A stretch of DNA of 64,000 bases, taken from positions 2,790,001 to 2,854,000 of the forward strand of contig CP019154.1 of NCBI GenBank assembly GCA_002844335.1, written 5' to 3'. The stretch is from Haloarcula taiwanensis. Its GTDB lineage: Archaea; Halobacteriota; Halobacteria; Halobacteriales; Haloarculaceae. How positions within the stretch are numbered: the stretch's first letter is position 1; the number at the start of each line of letters is the position of its first letter. This document shows, piece after piece, positions 34,301 to 43,453 of the stretch. The translations under genes were made by a program, and so were the position numbers. A model generated the notes under the pieces. The model saw only the letters and a list, made by a program, of their open reading frames with translations, was not told the origin of the DNA and searched no databases.

Positions 34301-37066
34301 ATGACAGAGGCGACGGGAATCGTCGGAGAGTTCCTCACGCTCAAGGAGGGGACCGACGCGGACCTGCTGGCGATGCAGTGTGGCGACTTCTACGAGTTCT
34401 TCGCCGAGGACGCCGAGATCGTCGCCGACGAGCTCGACCTGAAGGTGAGCCAGAAGTCCTCACATGGCTCGTCGTATCCGATGGCCGGGGTCCCGGTCGA
34501 CGACCTGACACCGTACGTCTCCGCGCTGGTCGAACGGGGCTACCGGGTCGCCATCGCCGACCAGCATGAGACCGAGAACGGCCACGCTCGCGAGATAACG
34601 CGGGTCGTCACGCCCGGGACGCATCTGGAGACCGGCGACGAGTCGGCCCAATATCTCGCCGCGGTGGTTCGAGAGGCCGGCCGGGACGGCGGTGACACCT
34701 ACGGCATCGCCGCGACGGACGTGACCACGGGCCAGTTTCAGGTTACAGAACTGGACGACGCCGACGCGGGCGAGGCGCTGACAGAGCTGTATACGTTCGG
34801 GCCGGCCGAGATTCTTCCCGGCCCGGAACTCCGGAACGACGACGCGTTTCTGGACCGCCTGCGCGAACGGACGGACGCGGCGCTGACGCTTCATGATTCA
34901 GCGTCGTTCGAACCGGGGCGGGCGAGCCACACCGTCCGCGAGCAGTTCGGGAGCGAGACGGTCGACAGCGTCGGTATCGGGGATCAGGACGTGGCACTGC
35001 GAGCCGCCGGCGCGGTGCTTTCCTACGTCGACGACACCGGTGTCGGGACGCTGGCGGCGGTCACGCGCCTCCAGGCGTACGGCGAGCGCGACCACGTCGA
35101 CCTCGACGCAACGACCCAGCGCAACCTCGAACTCACCGAGACCATGCAAGGCGACAGCTCGGGGTCGCTGTTCGACACCATCGACCACACCGTCACGGCC
35201 GCCGGCGGGCGGCTGCTCCAGCAGTGGCTCCAGCGACCACGGCGAAACCGGGCCGAACTCCAGCGCCGACAGGCCTGCGTGGCGGCGCTGTCGGAGGCAG
35301 CGATGGCCCGCGAGCGGATTCGAGAGACACTGTCGGACGCCTACGACCTCGAACGGCTGGCCGCCCGGGCCACGTCAGGCAGTGCAGACGCACGGGACCT
35401 GCGAGCGGTCCAGGAGACGCTGGCGTTGCTGGGACAGGTTGCCGACGCCGTCACCGAGACGGAGCGGCTGGCCGAGTCACCGCTCGCCGAGGCGCTCGAC
35501 GGCGCTGACCGCGAGGCGGCCGACGCGCTGGCTGCGGAACTCGACAGGGCACTGGTCGCGGACCCGCCGGGGACAGTGCGCCAGGGCGGCCTGTTCAAGC
35601 GCGGGTACGACGACGACCTCGACGAAATCATCGACGAGCACGAGGCCGCCCTGGAGTGGCTGGAGACGCTGCCGGACCGCGAGAAGGAGCGGACCGGCAT
35701 CACCCACCTCTCGGTCGACCGGAACAAGACCGACGGCTACTACATCCAGGTCGGTAAGAGCGAGACCGGCACCGTTCCCGACGACTACCAGCACATCAAG
35801 ACGCTCAAGAACTCCAAACGCTACACGACGCCCGAACTCGACGAGAAAGAACGGGACGTGTTGCGCCTGGAGGAGCGCCGCCACGACATGGAGTACGAGC
35901 GCTTCCAGGAACTCCGCGAGCGCGTGGCCCAGCGCGCGACGCTACTGCAGGACGTGGGCCGGACGCTGGCGGAACTCGACGCCTTTGCGTCACTGGCGGT
36001 CCATGCCGTCGAGAACGACTGGACCCGGCCGGCGGTCGTCGACGGCAACGAACTGTCCATCGAGGCCGGCCGTCATCCGGTCGTCGAACAGACCACCGAG
36101 TTCGTCCCGAACGACCTCTACATGGACGACGAACGGCAGTTCCTCATCGTCACCGGCCCGAACATGAGCGGGAAGTCGACGTACATGCGCCAGGCGGCGC
36201 TCATCACGCTGCTCGCCCAGGTGGGCAGTTTCGTGCCGGCGCGGTCGGCGACCGTCGGTCTGGTGGACGGCATCTTCACCCGCGTCGGCGCGCTGGACGA
36301 ACTCGCACAGGGGCGCTCGACGTTCATGGTCGAGATGCAGGAGCTGTCGAACATCCTCCATTCGGCGACAGACGAATCACTCGTGATACTGGACGAGGTC
36401 GGCCGCGGGACGGCTACCTTCGACGGCATTTCAATTGCCTGGGCAGCGACGGAGTACATCGTCAACTCCGTCCGGTCGAAGACGCTGTTTGCGACCCACT
36501 ACCACGAGCTGACGGCGCTGGGCGAGGAGCTGCCGACCGTCGAGAACGTGCACGTCGCGGTCGACGGCGAGCCACGCTCCGCGGAGGGCGACGGCGACGT
36601 GACGTTCCTCCGAACAGTCCGAGACGGACCGACCGACCGCTCGTACGGCGTCCACGTCGCCGATCTCGCCGGCGTCCCAGAGCCCGTCGTCGACCGGTCA
36701 CACGAGGTACTCGACCGACTTCGTGACGACAAGGCCATCGAGGTGCGTGGCAGCGAGGGGGACGGCGGCGGAACGACACAGGCTGTGTTCGACTTGGAGT
36801 CGGGACAGTTCAGAGACGGCGTGGCCCAGTCGGGGGACACGACGGCTGGTTCGGCTGCTGAGCCGGTTGCGACCGACGGTGATCCCGAACACGTGCCCGG
36901 CGAGACCGCGGCTGATGCCGTCGATGGCGATGCAGCAACAGCGTCGCTCGACCCGGAAACCGAGGCTGTCCTGTCGGAGCTGACGGAGCTGGATGTCAAC
37001 GAGACGCCGCCGGTCGAACTGATGGCGAAAGTACAGGAGTGGCAGGCCGAGCTGGACGACGCGTAG
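34301..37066 (+). CDS. mutS: DNA mismatch repair protein MutS
   Basis: A 921-residue ATPase that binds mismatches and small loops and recruits MutL. The N-terminal CGDFYEFF holds the Phe-x-Glu mismatch-reading motif. The clamp and lever domains follow. The ATPase has Walker A GPNMSGKST, the ABC-type signature STFMVEM, Walker B SLVILDEVGRGT and THYHEL. A hydrophilic, acidic linker (about 815-880) leads to a short C-terminal helix for tetramer or MutL contact. ATG 34301 is certain: an open frame extends 156 codons upstream, but only through the opposite-strand NTF2-like gene. mutL lies about 10 kb downstream. Confidence 0.97.
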   Translation: MTEATGIVGEFLTLKEGTDADLLAMQCGDFYEFFAEDAEIVADELDLKVSQKSSHGSSYPMAGVPVDDLTPYVSALVERGYRVAIADQHETENGHAREITRVVTPGTHLETGDESAQYLAAVVREAGRDGGDTYGIAATDVTTGQFQVTELDDADAGEALTELYTFGPAEILPGPELRNDDAFLDRLRERTDAALTLHDSASFEPGRASHTVREQFGSETVDSVGIGDQDVALRAAGAVLSYVDDTGVGTLAAVTRLQAYGERDHVDLDATTQRNLELTETMQGDSSGSLFDTIDHTVTAAGGRLLQQWLQRPRRNRAELQRRQACVAALSEAAMARERIRETLSDAYDLERLAARATSGSADARDLRAVQETLALLGQVADAVTETERLAESPLAEALDGADREAADALAAELDRALVADPPGTVRQGGLFKRGYDDDLDEIIDEHEAALEWLETLPDREKERTGITHLSVDRNKTDGYYIQVGKSETGTVPDDYQHIKTLKNSKRYTTPELDEKERDVLRLEERRHDMEYERFQELRERVAQRATLLQDVGRTLAELDAFASLAVHAVENDWTRPAVVDGNELSIEAGRHPVVEQTTEFVPNDLYMDDERQFLIVTGPNMSGKSTYMRQAALITLLAQVGSFVPARSATVGLVDGIFTRVGALDELAQGRSTFMVEMQELSNILHSATDESLVILDEVGRGTATFDGISIAWAATEYIVNSVRSKTLFATHYHELTALGEELPTVENVHVAVDGEPRSAEGDGDVTFLRTVRDGPTDRSYGVHVADLAGVPEPVVDRSHEVLDRLRDDKAIEVRGSEGDGGGTTQAVFDLESGQFRDGVAQSGDTTAGSAAEPVATDGDPEHVPGETAADAVDGDAATASLDPETEAVLSELTELDVNETPPVELMAKVQEWQAELDDA

Positions 37067-37140
37067 CGGGCAGCATCCAATTTTCAACGGAGATACTCGC
37101 GGGGGAAGGTGTATACGGGAGTTTTCACTGCTAGAAGCCA

Positions 37141-39081
37141 ATGACCGACCGGATTCGCGTTCTCCACGTCGACGACGACACGGCTATCGTCGAGGCGGCC
37201 ACGAGCGCTCTGGAACAGGCGCACTGTGGCATTACGGTCGAGACGGAGACGAGCGTCGCCGACGGACTCGAACGGCTCGACAGTGGGACGTTCGGCTGTG
37301 TCGTCGCGGGCTATGAGCTGCCGGAGCAGACCGGCGTCGAGTTCCTCGATGCGGTCCGCAAGCGAGCGCCGGACCTGCCGTTCGTGCTGTTCGCCAGTGA
37401 GGGGAGCGAAGCAGCCGCAAGCGACGCGATTTCCGCGGGCGTCACCGAGTACATCCGGGCCGATGGCGGGGCCGAACCGTACGCACGACTGGCACACACC
37501 GTCGTCGACGCCGTCGAGCGGACGGCCGATGACATCGAATACACACAGAGTACACGTCGTGAACGCGCTATTGAAGAGCTTCACTCCACCGCCAGGGCGT
37601 TCATGCGAGCCACGACTGCGGATGCGGTTGCGCAGATCACAGTGGACACTGCCAGGACAATCCTCAACATGCCGGCCAACGGCGTCCACTTCGCCGACGG
37701 CGAGCGTCTGTATCCGGTCGCCTGGACCGAACAGGTCGAGGAATTCCTCGGCACGCCGCCGGTGTTCGAGGCCGGAGAATCACTCGCGTGGCAGGCTTTC
37801 GAAACCGGTGAGGCGAAGGTCCACGACGATATCACGTCGGTTCCGGGCCGGTACAATCCAGAGACCGATATCCGTAGCGAGATCATCCTCCCGCTCGGGG
37901 ACCACGGCGTCCTCCTCGTCGGCTCGTGCGAGACAGGTGCATTCGATGAGACGGACGTTACGCTCGCACAGACGCTCTCCGTCCACGCGACAGCGGCCCT
38001 CAATCGTCTCGACCGCGACCACCAGCTCCGCGAGGAACGGGAGTTCATCGATCAAGCGCTCGATACGCTTGACGACCTCTTCTACGTCGTCGACACGGAC
38101 GGCAGCCTCCGGCGGTGGAACGAGCGCATCCCCGAAGTCACAGGATACAGCGACGACGAGATCGACGGGATGTCCGTCTCTGAGTTCTTCCCGGGTGACG
38201 AGCACGAGACGATCGCTTCGGCGATACATGAGACACGAAGCGGCGGCCGGGTAACTGTCGAAGCAGAGGTCCTGACTGCCGATGGAGAGCGGATTCCATA
38301 CGAGTTTTCGGGTACTCGGTTGACAGACACCGATGGAGCAGTTTCTGGGACGGTGGGTATCGGCCGGGACATCTCCCAGCACAGGGCATACGAACAGCAG
38401 TTGGAACGCCAGAACGAGCGCCTCAATGAGTTCACAAGCATCGTCAGCCACGACCTCCGGAACCCGCTGACTATCGCGGAGGGGAATCTGGAACTGGCCA
38501 GAGAAGAATGTGACAGCGACGCACTCGACACGGTATCGCGTGCCCACGAGCGAATGCGAGCGCTGATAGACGACCTCCTAGCGTTTGCACGTGCCGGAGA
38601 AACGGCGACCGACCTCGAAACCGTCGCGCTCGCCGACATCGTTGAGGAATGCTGGCAGAGCGTCAAAGATGAACAGGCAACGCTCGTCGTCGAGGACGAC
38701 CGACAGATTCGGGCAGACACGGCAAAGCTCCGTCGACTGTTATCGAACCTTATCCGCAACAGTGTGGAACACGGGTCCGCGGGCGCTCAGATGTCGGCTG
38801 ACGGAGACGCTGACCAGCGTGGCGGGGGCGTAACTGTGCGAATCGGTGTCATTGAAGAGCTGGACCAGCACGGCTTCTACGTCGCCGACGACGGGCCGGG
38901 CATCCCTGAGGACGACCGCCAGCAGGCGTTTGAAGGAGGCTATTCGACTGGCGAGAGCGGGACCGGGTTCGGTCTCAAAATCGTCCAGCGAATCGCCGAG
39001 GTCCACGGGTGGACGGTCACAGCTACCGAGAGCGAGGCCGGCGGCGCACGGTTCGAGGTGACAGGCCTCGACCCCGCCTGA
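37141..39081 (+). CDS. Histidine kinase with receiver, GAF and PAS domains
   Basis: A 646-residue soluble sensor kinase. Order: receiver-like domain (about 5-125), GAF (about 145-290), PAS (about 300-415), HisKA with SHDLRNPL (His437), and HATPase (N-box RNSVEHG, DDGPGIP, GTGFGLKI). In the receiver the acidic pocket (VDDD, 11-13) is present, but the phospho-acceptor Asp is Gly57 (VVAGYELP) and the usual C-terminal Lys is absent, so it is a pseudo-receiver. No transmembrane segment: it senses a cytoplasmic cue. The gene stands alone 74 nt after mutS, without a separate response regulator. Confidence 0.9.
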   Translation: MTDRIRVLHVDDDTAIVEAATSALEQAHCGITVETETSVADGLERLDSGTFGCVVAGYELPEQTGVEFLDAVRKRAPDLPFVLFASEGSEAAASDAISAGVTEYIRADGGAEPYARLAHTVVDAVERTADDIEYTQSTRRERAIEELHSTARAFMRATTADAVAQITVDTARTILNMPANGVHFADGERLYPVAWTEQVEEFLGTPPVFEAGESLAWQAFETGEAKVHDDITSVPGRYNPETDIRSEIILPLGDHGVLLVGSCETGAFDETDVTLAQTLSVHATAALNRLDRDHQLREEREFIDQALDTLDDLFYVVDTDGSLRRWNERIPEVTGYSDDEIDGMSVSEFFPGDEHETIASAIHETRSGGRVTVEAEVLTADGERIPYEFSGTRLTDTDGAVSGTVGIGRDISQHRAYEQQLERQNERLNEFTSIVSHDLRNPLTIAEGNLELAREECDSDALDTVSRAHERMRALIDDLLAFARAGETATDLETVALADIVEECWQSVKDEQATLVVEDDRQIRADTAKLRRLLSNLIRNSVEHGSAGAQMSADGDADQRGGGVTVRIGVIEELDQHGFYVADDGPGIPEDDRQQAFEGGYSTGESGTGFGLKIVQRIAEVHGWTVTATESEAGGARFEVTGLDPA

Positions 39082-39176
39082 GCAGACCAGCCAGTCCCGA
39101 ATGTGGGACAGCGACGACGACAGACCTACCGCGAGACGTGACTGGCCTTTTGGTTCTGAAGCCCTCAGTACTGGTC

Positions 39177-40208
39177 ATGTCATCCCAGCGCCCTGCTCGG
39201 CAGGGTCCGCGGACCGCCGAGCAGTCGGCTGCGTCGAGAGACGGAGCGACGCCTGCACTCGCCGTCGAGGGGCTGTCGAAGCAGTTCGGCAGCGGTTCGG
39301 ACGCGGTGACGGCCGTCGACGACGTGTCGTTTCGCATCGAGCAGGGCACGGTCGTCGGCCTGCTGGGACCCAACGGGGCGGGCAAGACGACGACGATAAA
39401 ATCGATTCTCGGGCTGGTGTTGCCTGATTCCGGGAGTGTCCGGGTGCAAGGTATCGACATGAGCGAGCACCCGCGGGCAGCGTACCGTCACGTCGACGGG
39501 ATGCTCGAAGGGGCGCGAAACGACTACTGGCGGCTGACTGTCCGTGAGAACCTGCGCTATTTCTCGACCATCAAGGGTGTCAAGCCGGCTGCTGTTGCCG
39601 ACCGACACGAGCGCCTGCTGGCGAAACTCGACCTCCTGGAGAAGGCCGACGAACCGGTCCGAGACCTCTCCCGCGGGATGAAACAGAAGGTGTCGCTGGC
39701 GAGTGTACTTGCCAGCGAGTCCGAACTGGTGTTTCTCGACGAGCCGACGCTTGGGCTGGACGTCGAAAGCTCGCTGACGTTGCGGCGGGAACTGCGCCGC
39801 ATCGTCGACGAGCGCGACCTCACAGCGGTCGTCAGCAGCCACGACATGGACGTCATCGAGGACGTCTGTGACCGGGTTATCATCATGAACGACGGGGAGA
39901 TCATCGCAGACGACAGCGTGGCGGCTGTGCTCGACCAGTTCACCGCGAACGCCTTCGCCGTCACCAGTCCGGACATCACCGATGCCCTGCTTGCGACGAT
40001 TCGGGAGCGCTTCGAGGTGGTCGACGTGACGAACGTCGAGCGGGGGCGGCGAGTCGAGGTGGCGACCGACAGCGACGGGTTCTACCGCTTGCTGGCCCTG
40101 TGCCGGGACCACAGCGTGACGCTGACTGGCGTCGGCACAGTCGAACCAGACCTTGAGGACGTGTTCGTCGAGATTACCGGGCAGGAACGGAAGGGGCCGG
40201 GCCGATGA
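39177..40208 (+). CDS. ABC-2 type transporter ATP-binding protein
   Basis: A 343-residue ATPase. Walker A is GPNGAGKTTT (about 64-73), the signature is LSRGMKQK, Walker B is ELVFLDEPTLGLD, and the H-loop is SSHDMD. A C-terminal extension of about 90 residues is typical of exporter ATPases of the DrrA/NodI/CcmA type. The first 26 residues are a low-complexity leader. The stop overlaps the permease start by 4 nt (ATGA), so the two are coupled. Likely cargo is a drug, lipid or polysaccharide. Confidence 0.93.
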   Translation: MSSQRPARQGPRTAEQSAASRDGATPALAVEGLSKQFGSGSDAVTAVDDVSFRIEQGTVVGLLGPNGAGKTTTIKSILGLVLPDSGSVRVQGIDMSEHPRAAYRHVDGMLEGARNDYWRLTVRENLRYFSTIKGVKPAAVADRHERLLAKLDLLEKADEPVRDLSRGMKQKVSLASVLASESELVFLDEPTLGLDVESSLTLRRELRRIVDERDLTAVVSSHDMDVIEDVCDRVIIMNDGEIIADDSVAAVLDQFTANAFAVTSPDITDALLATIRERFEVVDVTNVERGRRVEVATDSDGFYRLLALCRDHSVTLTGVGTVEPDLEDVFVEITGQERKGPGR

Positions 40209-41035
40209 CCGCGAGCGCCGACACGCACACGGACGGCAGTGAGGATGCCCGTGCCGGCATGCAGGCGGGCTATCTCGATCTCGCACGGGCGGTGCTGTAC
40301 CGCGAGTACCTCATCTTCGTCCGCTATCCGGCCAACGCCGTCGGCGGGGTCGTCATCTCGGTGTTTTTCTTCGGCCTGCTGTTTTACGGCGGTCGGATGC
40401 TCGCCGGGCAGGCGATAACAGACTCCATCGAGGGAATCATCGTCGGCTACTTCCTGTGGTCGCTTTCGGTCGGGGCCTACCAGTCGATTTCGAACGATAT
40501 CGGCAGCGAAGCCCAGTGGGGCACCCTCGAACGGCACGTCATGACGCCGTTTGGCTTCGCGCCGGTCGCGTTCTGCAAGGGGGTCGCGAAAGTTGTCCGG
40601 ACGTTCATCACCTCGACAGTGGTGCTTGCAGTGATGCTTGCGATTACCGGAACGTCGCTCCAGTTGAACGTCCTCACCGTCGTCGTGGTCGCGTCGCTGA
40701 CTATCGCCTCGGTGCTGGGGCTGGGCTTCGCGGCCGGCGGCGTCGCGGTACTGTACAAACGCATCGGGAACTGGCTCAATCTGCTCCAGTTCGGGTTCAT
40801 CATCCTCATCTCCGCGCCCGTGTTCGAACTCGGCTGGACGCGAATTCTGCCGCTGGCTCACGGGAGTGCGCTCCTGCAGCGAGCGATGGTCGACGGGACC
40901 CGACTCTGGCAGTTTTCCCCCGTCGACCTGGGTCTCCTCATCGGTGTCCCGGTCGGCTACGTCCTGTTCGGGTACGTCGTGTTCCAGTACACGACCCGGC
41001 GAGCCAGACGGCTCGGCGTGCTCGGCGACTACTGA
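40205..41035 (+). CDS. ABC-2 type transporter permease
   Basis: A 276-residue membrane subunit with six hydrophobic helices. The cytoplasmic N-terminus leads to REYLIFVRYPAN before helix 1, and the EAQWGTLERHVMTPF segment matches the conserved loop of ABC-2 permeases that contacts the ATPase. Together with the preceding ATPase it would form a homodimeric exporter. The next gene downstream encodes a secreted LolA-like protein that may share the pathway. Confidence 0.9.
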   Translation: MTASADTHTDGSEDARAGMQAGYLDLARAVLYREYLIFVRYPANAVGGVVISVFFFGLLFYGGRMLAGQAITDSIEGIIVGYFLWSLSVGAYQSISNDIGSEAQWGTLERHVMTPFGFAPVAFCKGVAKVVRTFITSTVVLAVMLAITGTSLQLNVLTVVVVASLTIASVLGLGFAAGGVAVLYKRIGNWLNLLQFGFIILISAPVFELGWTRILPLAHGSALLQRAMVDGTRLWQFSPVDLGLLIGVPVGYVLFGYVVFQYTTRRARRLGVLGDY

Positions 41036-41142
41036 CCGAGGTAGACAGATGCTTTTACTTATGATGCCGGTAATGTGATACGTAACGCTGTCACTCGGAC
41101 TGACCGCACAGCGTCAGGCAGTCCCCGCCCTGTACCCCACAA

Positions 41143-42327
41143 ATGGTCACTCGACACCTCACCTCGGAACGACTGGTGCTCACCATCGCGACGGTGGTCG
41201 TCATTGGTGTGCTTGCGGTTGCGGTCTGGTCGCTCGCATTCGCGAGTACCGGGACCGCCGATCAACCTCAGATCAGCGCGGACGTGCAACAACGCTACGA
41301 GGCGATAGACGGCGTCAATTCGACACAGACAACCACTATCAGCCGGAACGGAACGGTCGCGAGTCGGACGACCTACGACGCCGTACTCCAGCCAGGGACA
41401 CAGAAGAAACGGCTGGCAGTCATCAGCAGCACTGTCGACCGATACGATCTCCGGGTGTCGAACGGATCGGCGCTGTGGCTGTACGACCAGCGCCGCGCGA
41501 GCGCCACGCGAATCTCTCTCAGCAGGACAGAGTCAGACCGGGGTGAACGGCTGCAGCGCCTGGTTGCGAGTCTCAATACGTCCACGGCAGCCAACGCGAC
41601 AAGCGAGCCACAGTCAGTTGAGCCGTTGCCCGTTGTGCCCCGCGGCGAGCAGCGGCCGAGCGTGTCCGCCGGCTCGATGATGGTCGGCTACCGCGGTATT
41701 GAATCGATTGACGGGCGTGAGGCGTACGTCATCCACGTGGCACCGAAAGACGACACAGCGGCCTACGAACAGACGATCTGGGTAGACACAGAGCGGTTCT
41801 TCCCGGTGAAAAAACGCACCGCATGGACAGCCGACAGTGAGCGAACAGTCGTGACGACGACGCATACGAACGTCACCTACGACACCGGTGTGTCAGCGGA
41901 CGTGTTTACCCCTGACTTCCCGGACAACACGACTGTCACCGTCCCAGAGACACCGGACCAACAGACCTACGAGTCGATCGGTGCGCTCGAAGCCGACACC
42001 GAGGTCCGGGTTCCAAAACCCGACATTCCGCCGGGGTACGAACTGACCTACGCGACCCAGACGCAGGGACGAATCCACAGCGTCGGCCTCCGCTACGCGA
42101 ACCGAACCAGTCTGATCACTGTTGCCAAGTACGACCGGCTGGTTGTCGGAGAGAACGCCAGCGAGGGAGTGACAATCGACGGGCAACCGGTACAGATCAG
42201 CTATGGGCTGACAACATCGGTGTCGTGGAACTGTGAGCGCTACCGGTACACGATTCGTGGTGAAGGAGTGCCTGCGGACCGACTCGTCACGGTCGGCCAG
42301 TCAATCGGCTGTCCCGGTAGCATGTGA
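41143..42327 (+). CDS. Secreted LolA-like (DUF4367/RseB-like) protein
   Basis: A 394-residue exported protein. One hydrophobic helix (about 12-34) at the N-terminus acts as signal or anchor, followed by the extracellular domain. Residues about 45-270 show the half-barrel pattern of LolA/RseB-like proteins (LWLYDQRRA, IWVDTERFFPVKKRT). A C-terminal DUF4367-like part (about 285-394) has PPGYELTYATQTQGRIHSVGLRY. Many N-x-T/S sequons suggest glycosylation. No lipobox Cys is seen. It follows the ABC-2 exporter genes by 107 nt; haloarchaea have no outer membrane, so a sensing or lipid-binding role outside the cell is more likely than lipoprotein sorting. Confidence 0.8.
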   Translation: MVTRHLTSERLVLTIATVVVIGVLAVAVWSLAFASTGTADQPQISADVQQRYEAIDGVNSTQTTTISRNGTVASRTTYDAVLQPGTQKKRLAVISSTVDRYDLRVSNGSALWLYDQRRASATRISLSRTESDRGERLQRLVASLNTSTAANATSEPQSVEPLPVVPRGEQRPSVSAGSMMVGYRGIESIDGREAYVIHVAPKDDTAAYEQTIWVDTERFFPVKKRTAWTADSERTVVTTTHTNVTYDTGVSADVFTPDFPDNTTVTVPETPDQQTYESIGALEADTEVRVPKPDIPPGYELTYATQTQGRIHSVGLRYANRTSLITVAKYDRLVVGENASEGVTIDGQPVQISYGLTTSVSWNCERYRYTIRGEGVPADRLVTVGQSIGCPGSM

Positions 42328-42491
42328 AACACCCACGCTGGCATATCAAGCCGCCGTTTTCTGGGTCAGAAGTTCGACTGCACGTTATATTATGGAACCA
42401 CTCCTCACTACAAGTGCAGCGGCCCTAACAACACCGTGCCACCACCGCCCTCCGGCGATAGCCGCTGTCTGTCCACCACACTGCCTAGGGT

Positions 42492-42514
42492 TCCCCGGGG
42501 TGCCACCCTGGGGA
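42492..42514. repeat. Strong 11-bp hairpin
   Basis: A 23-nt near-palindrome: TCCCCGGGGTG pairs with the following CACCCTGGGGA around a single-base loop (or a 3-nt loop with 10 pairs). All pairs are Watson-Crick except one G-T. It is the most stable element of the C-rich intergenic region. Confidence 0.75.
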
Positions 42515-42657
42515 GGAATGTGGGCCACGCCGCCCGTGAACTGGTCCCCTCCCTCGCCCCACCTTCGCCCGAAGGAACTGCCCTGATCGCGCCGGTCTCC
42601 GCTGACACTGCGCCCTTCTCTAATGTGGCTGACTTCTGACTCGGAAACTGACGGGAC

Positions 42658-42664
42658 CTTTTAT
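42658..42664 (+). promoter_or_regulatory. TATA box of the winged-helix gene
   Basis: CCTTTTATTCAGGG lies about 27-33 nt before the GTG at 42691, the normal distance for a leaderless haloarchaeal transcript. It supports that GTG as the start. Confidence 0.6.
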
Positions 42665-42690
42665 TCAGGGACGGGGCGTTGGTCCAGTAC

Positions 42691-43062
42691 GTGAGTGAGG
42701 ACCCGGCCGTGGGCGACATCCTCGACCTGCTCAGTGACGAGTATGCCCGGGACATCCTCGCAGCAACGAGTGTCAAGCCTATGTCCGCGAAACAGCTCGC
42801 CGACCAGTGTGAGATGTCACAACCGACCGTGTACAGACGGGTCGAGTGGCTTCAGGAGTACGGCCTCATCGAGGAACAGACCCAGATAGAGACGGGCGGC
42901 AACGACTACAGCGTCTTCGCTGCCACGCTCTCGGAGTTCTCGCTGGCGCTTGCTGACGGTGATTTCGAAACCGAAATCGAGCGGACCGAACCCCCGGCGT
43001 TCCCGGGACAGGACGAACAGGACACCGCGGACCGATTCACAAAAATGTGGGAGAATCTCTGA
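42691..43062 (+). CDS. ArsR-like winged-helix transcriptional regulator
   Basis: A 123-residue DNA-binding protein. The winged helix (about 8-75) has the recognition region MSAKQLADQCEMSQPTVYRRVEWLQEYGLIEEQ, then a wing and the acidic tail TEPPAFPGQDEQDTADRF. No metal-binding cysteines are placed as in ArsR/SmtB sensors. The GTG start fits the TATA box 30 nt upstream; a TTG four codons earlier would lie before the likely transcript start. The next gene starts 1 nt after its stop, so the two form one unit. Confidence 0.88.
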   Translation: MSEDPAVGDILDLLSDEYARDILAATSVKPMSAKQLADQCEMSQPTVYRRVEWLQEYGLIEEQTQIETGGNDYSVFAATLSEFSLALADGDFETEIERTEPPAFPGQDEQDTADRFTKMWENL

Positions 43063-43063
43063 C

Positions 43064-43375
43064 ATGGTTGCCATCGAGACACTGATGAACTGGCTCATCA
43101 CCGCCCTTGCGTTTGGCTCGACAGTACTGGGTGGGTACGTTGGCTACCAGGCCTACCGCGGGTATCGACGGCACAACAGTCGCGCGATGCAGTACCTCTC
43201 TGTCGGGCTGTTCTGCCTCACGGCGGTGGCCTTCGTCGTCGCGTTTGTCGGCTCAGTCCTCCTTCGCCAGGGCCTGCTTCCCAGCCAGTTCCAGCAACCG
43301 CTGACGCTCGTCACTCGCGCCTTCCAGTTCGTTGGCGTGCTCTTTATCGCGTACTCGCTTCACTCTCGGGAGTGA
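43064..43375 (+). CDS. Three-helix membrane protein paired with the winged-helix regulator (DUF7521-like)
   Basis: A 103-residue membrane protein with three hydrophobic helices (about 8-26, 42-65 and 80-98). A basic loop, YRGYRRHNSRAMQYLSVGL, follows helix 1. It begins 1 nt after the winged-helix gene. I recall this winged-helix/small-membrane-protein pair as common in haloarchaea, where the membrane protein often lies beside an HTH gene. It may sense a membrane state for the regulator; that is inference. Confidence 0.8.
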   Translation: MVAIETLMNWLITALAFGSTVLGGYVGYQAYRGYRRHNSRAMQYLSVGLFCLTAVAFVVAFVGSVLLRQGLLPSQFQQPLTLVTRAFQFVGVLFIAYSLHSRE

Positions 43376-43453
43376 GGCTCCGAGTGGTCTGCCCGGTGGA
43401 CCGCGCGGTCTAACGACGAACATCTCAAGTCCGTCCGGTCAGAAGTTGTACCT

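Larger units (their letters stand above)
42328..42690. other. C-rich structured intergenic region, possible small RNA
   Basis: 363 bp between the LolA-like gene and the winged-helix gene. A TATA-like TTATATTA (42385-42392) would start a rightward transcript near 42415. The following 200 nt are strikingly C-rich on the plus strand and hold a strong hairpin (42492-42514) and a smaller one, CCTTCG/CGAAGG (near 42562). Neither strand encodes a native-looking acidic protein. Near the right end, TTTTATT (42658-42664) is the promoter of the next gene. Nothing here matches SRP RNA or RNase P RNA motifs that I can check. Confidence 0.45.

Noticed and set aside
42393-42586. 64-codon Cys/Pro/Trp-rich frame in the C-rich gap (MEPLLTTSAAALTT...)
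   Set aside because: Composition is that of translated C-runs, with almost no acidic residues; the region looks like RNA or spacer.
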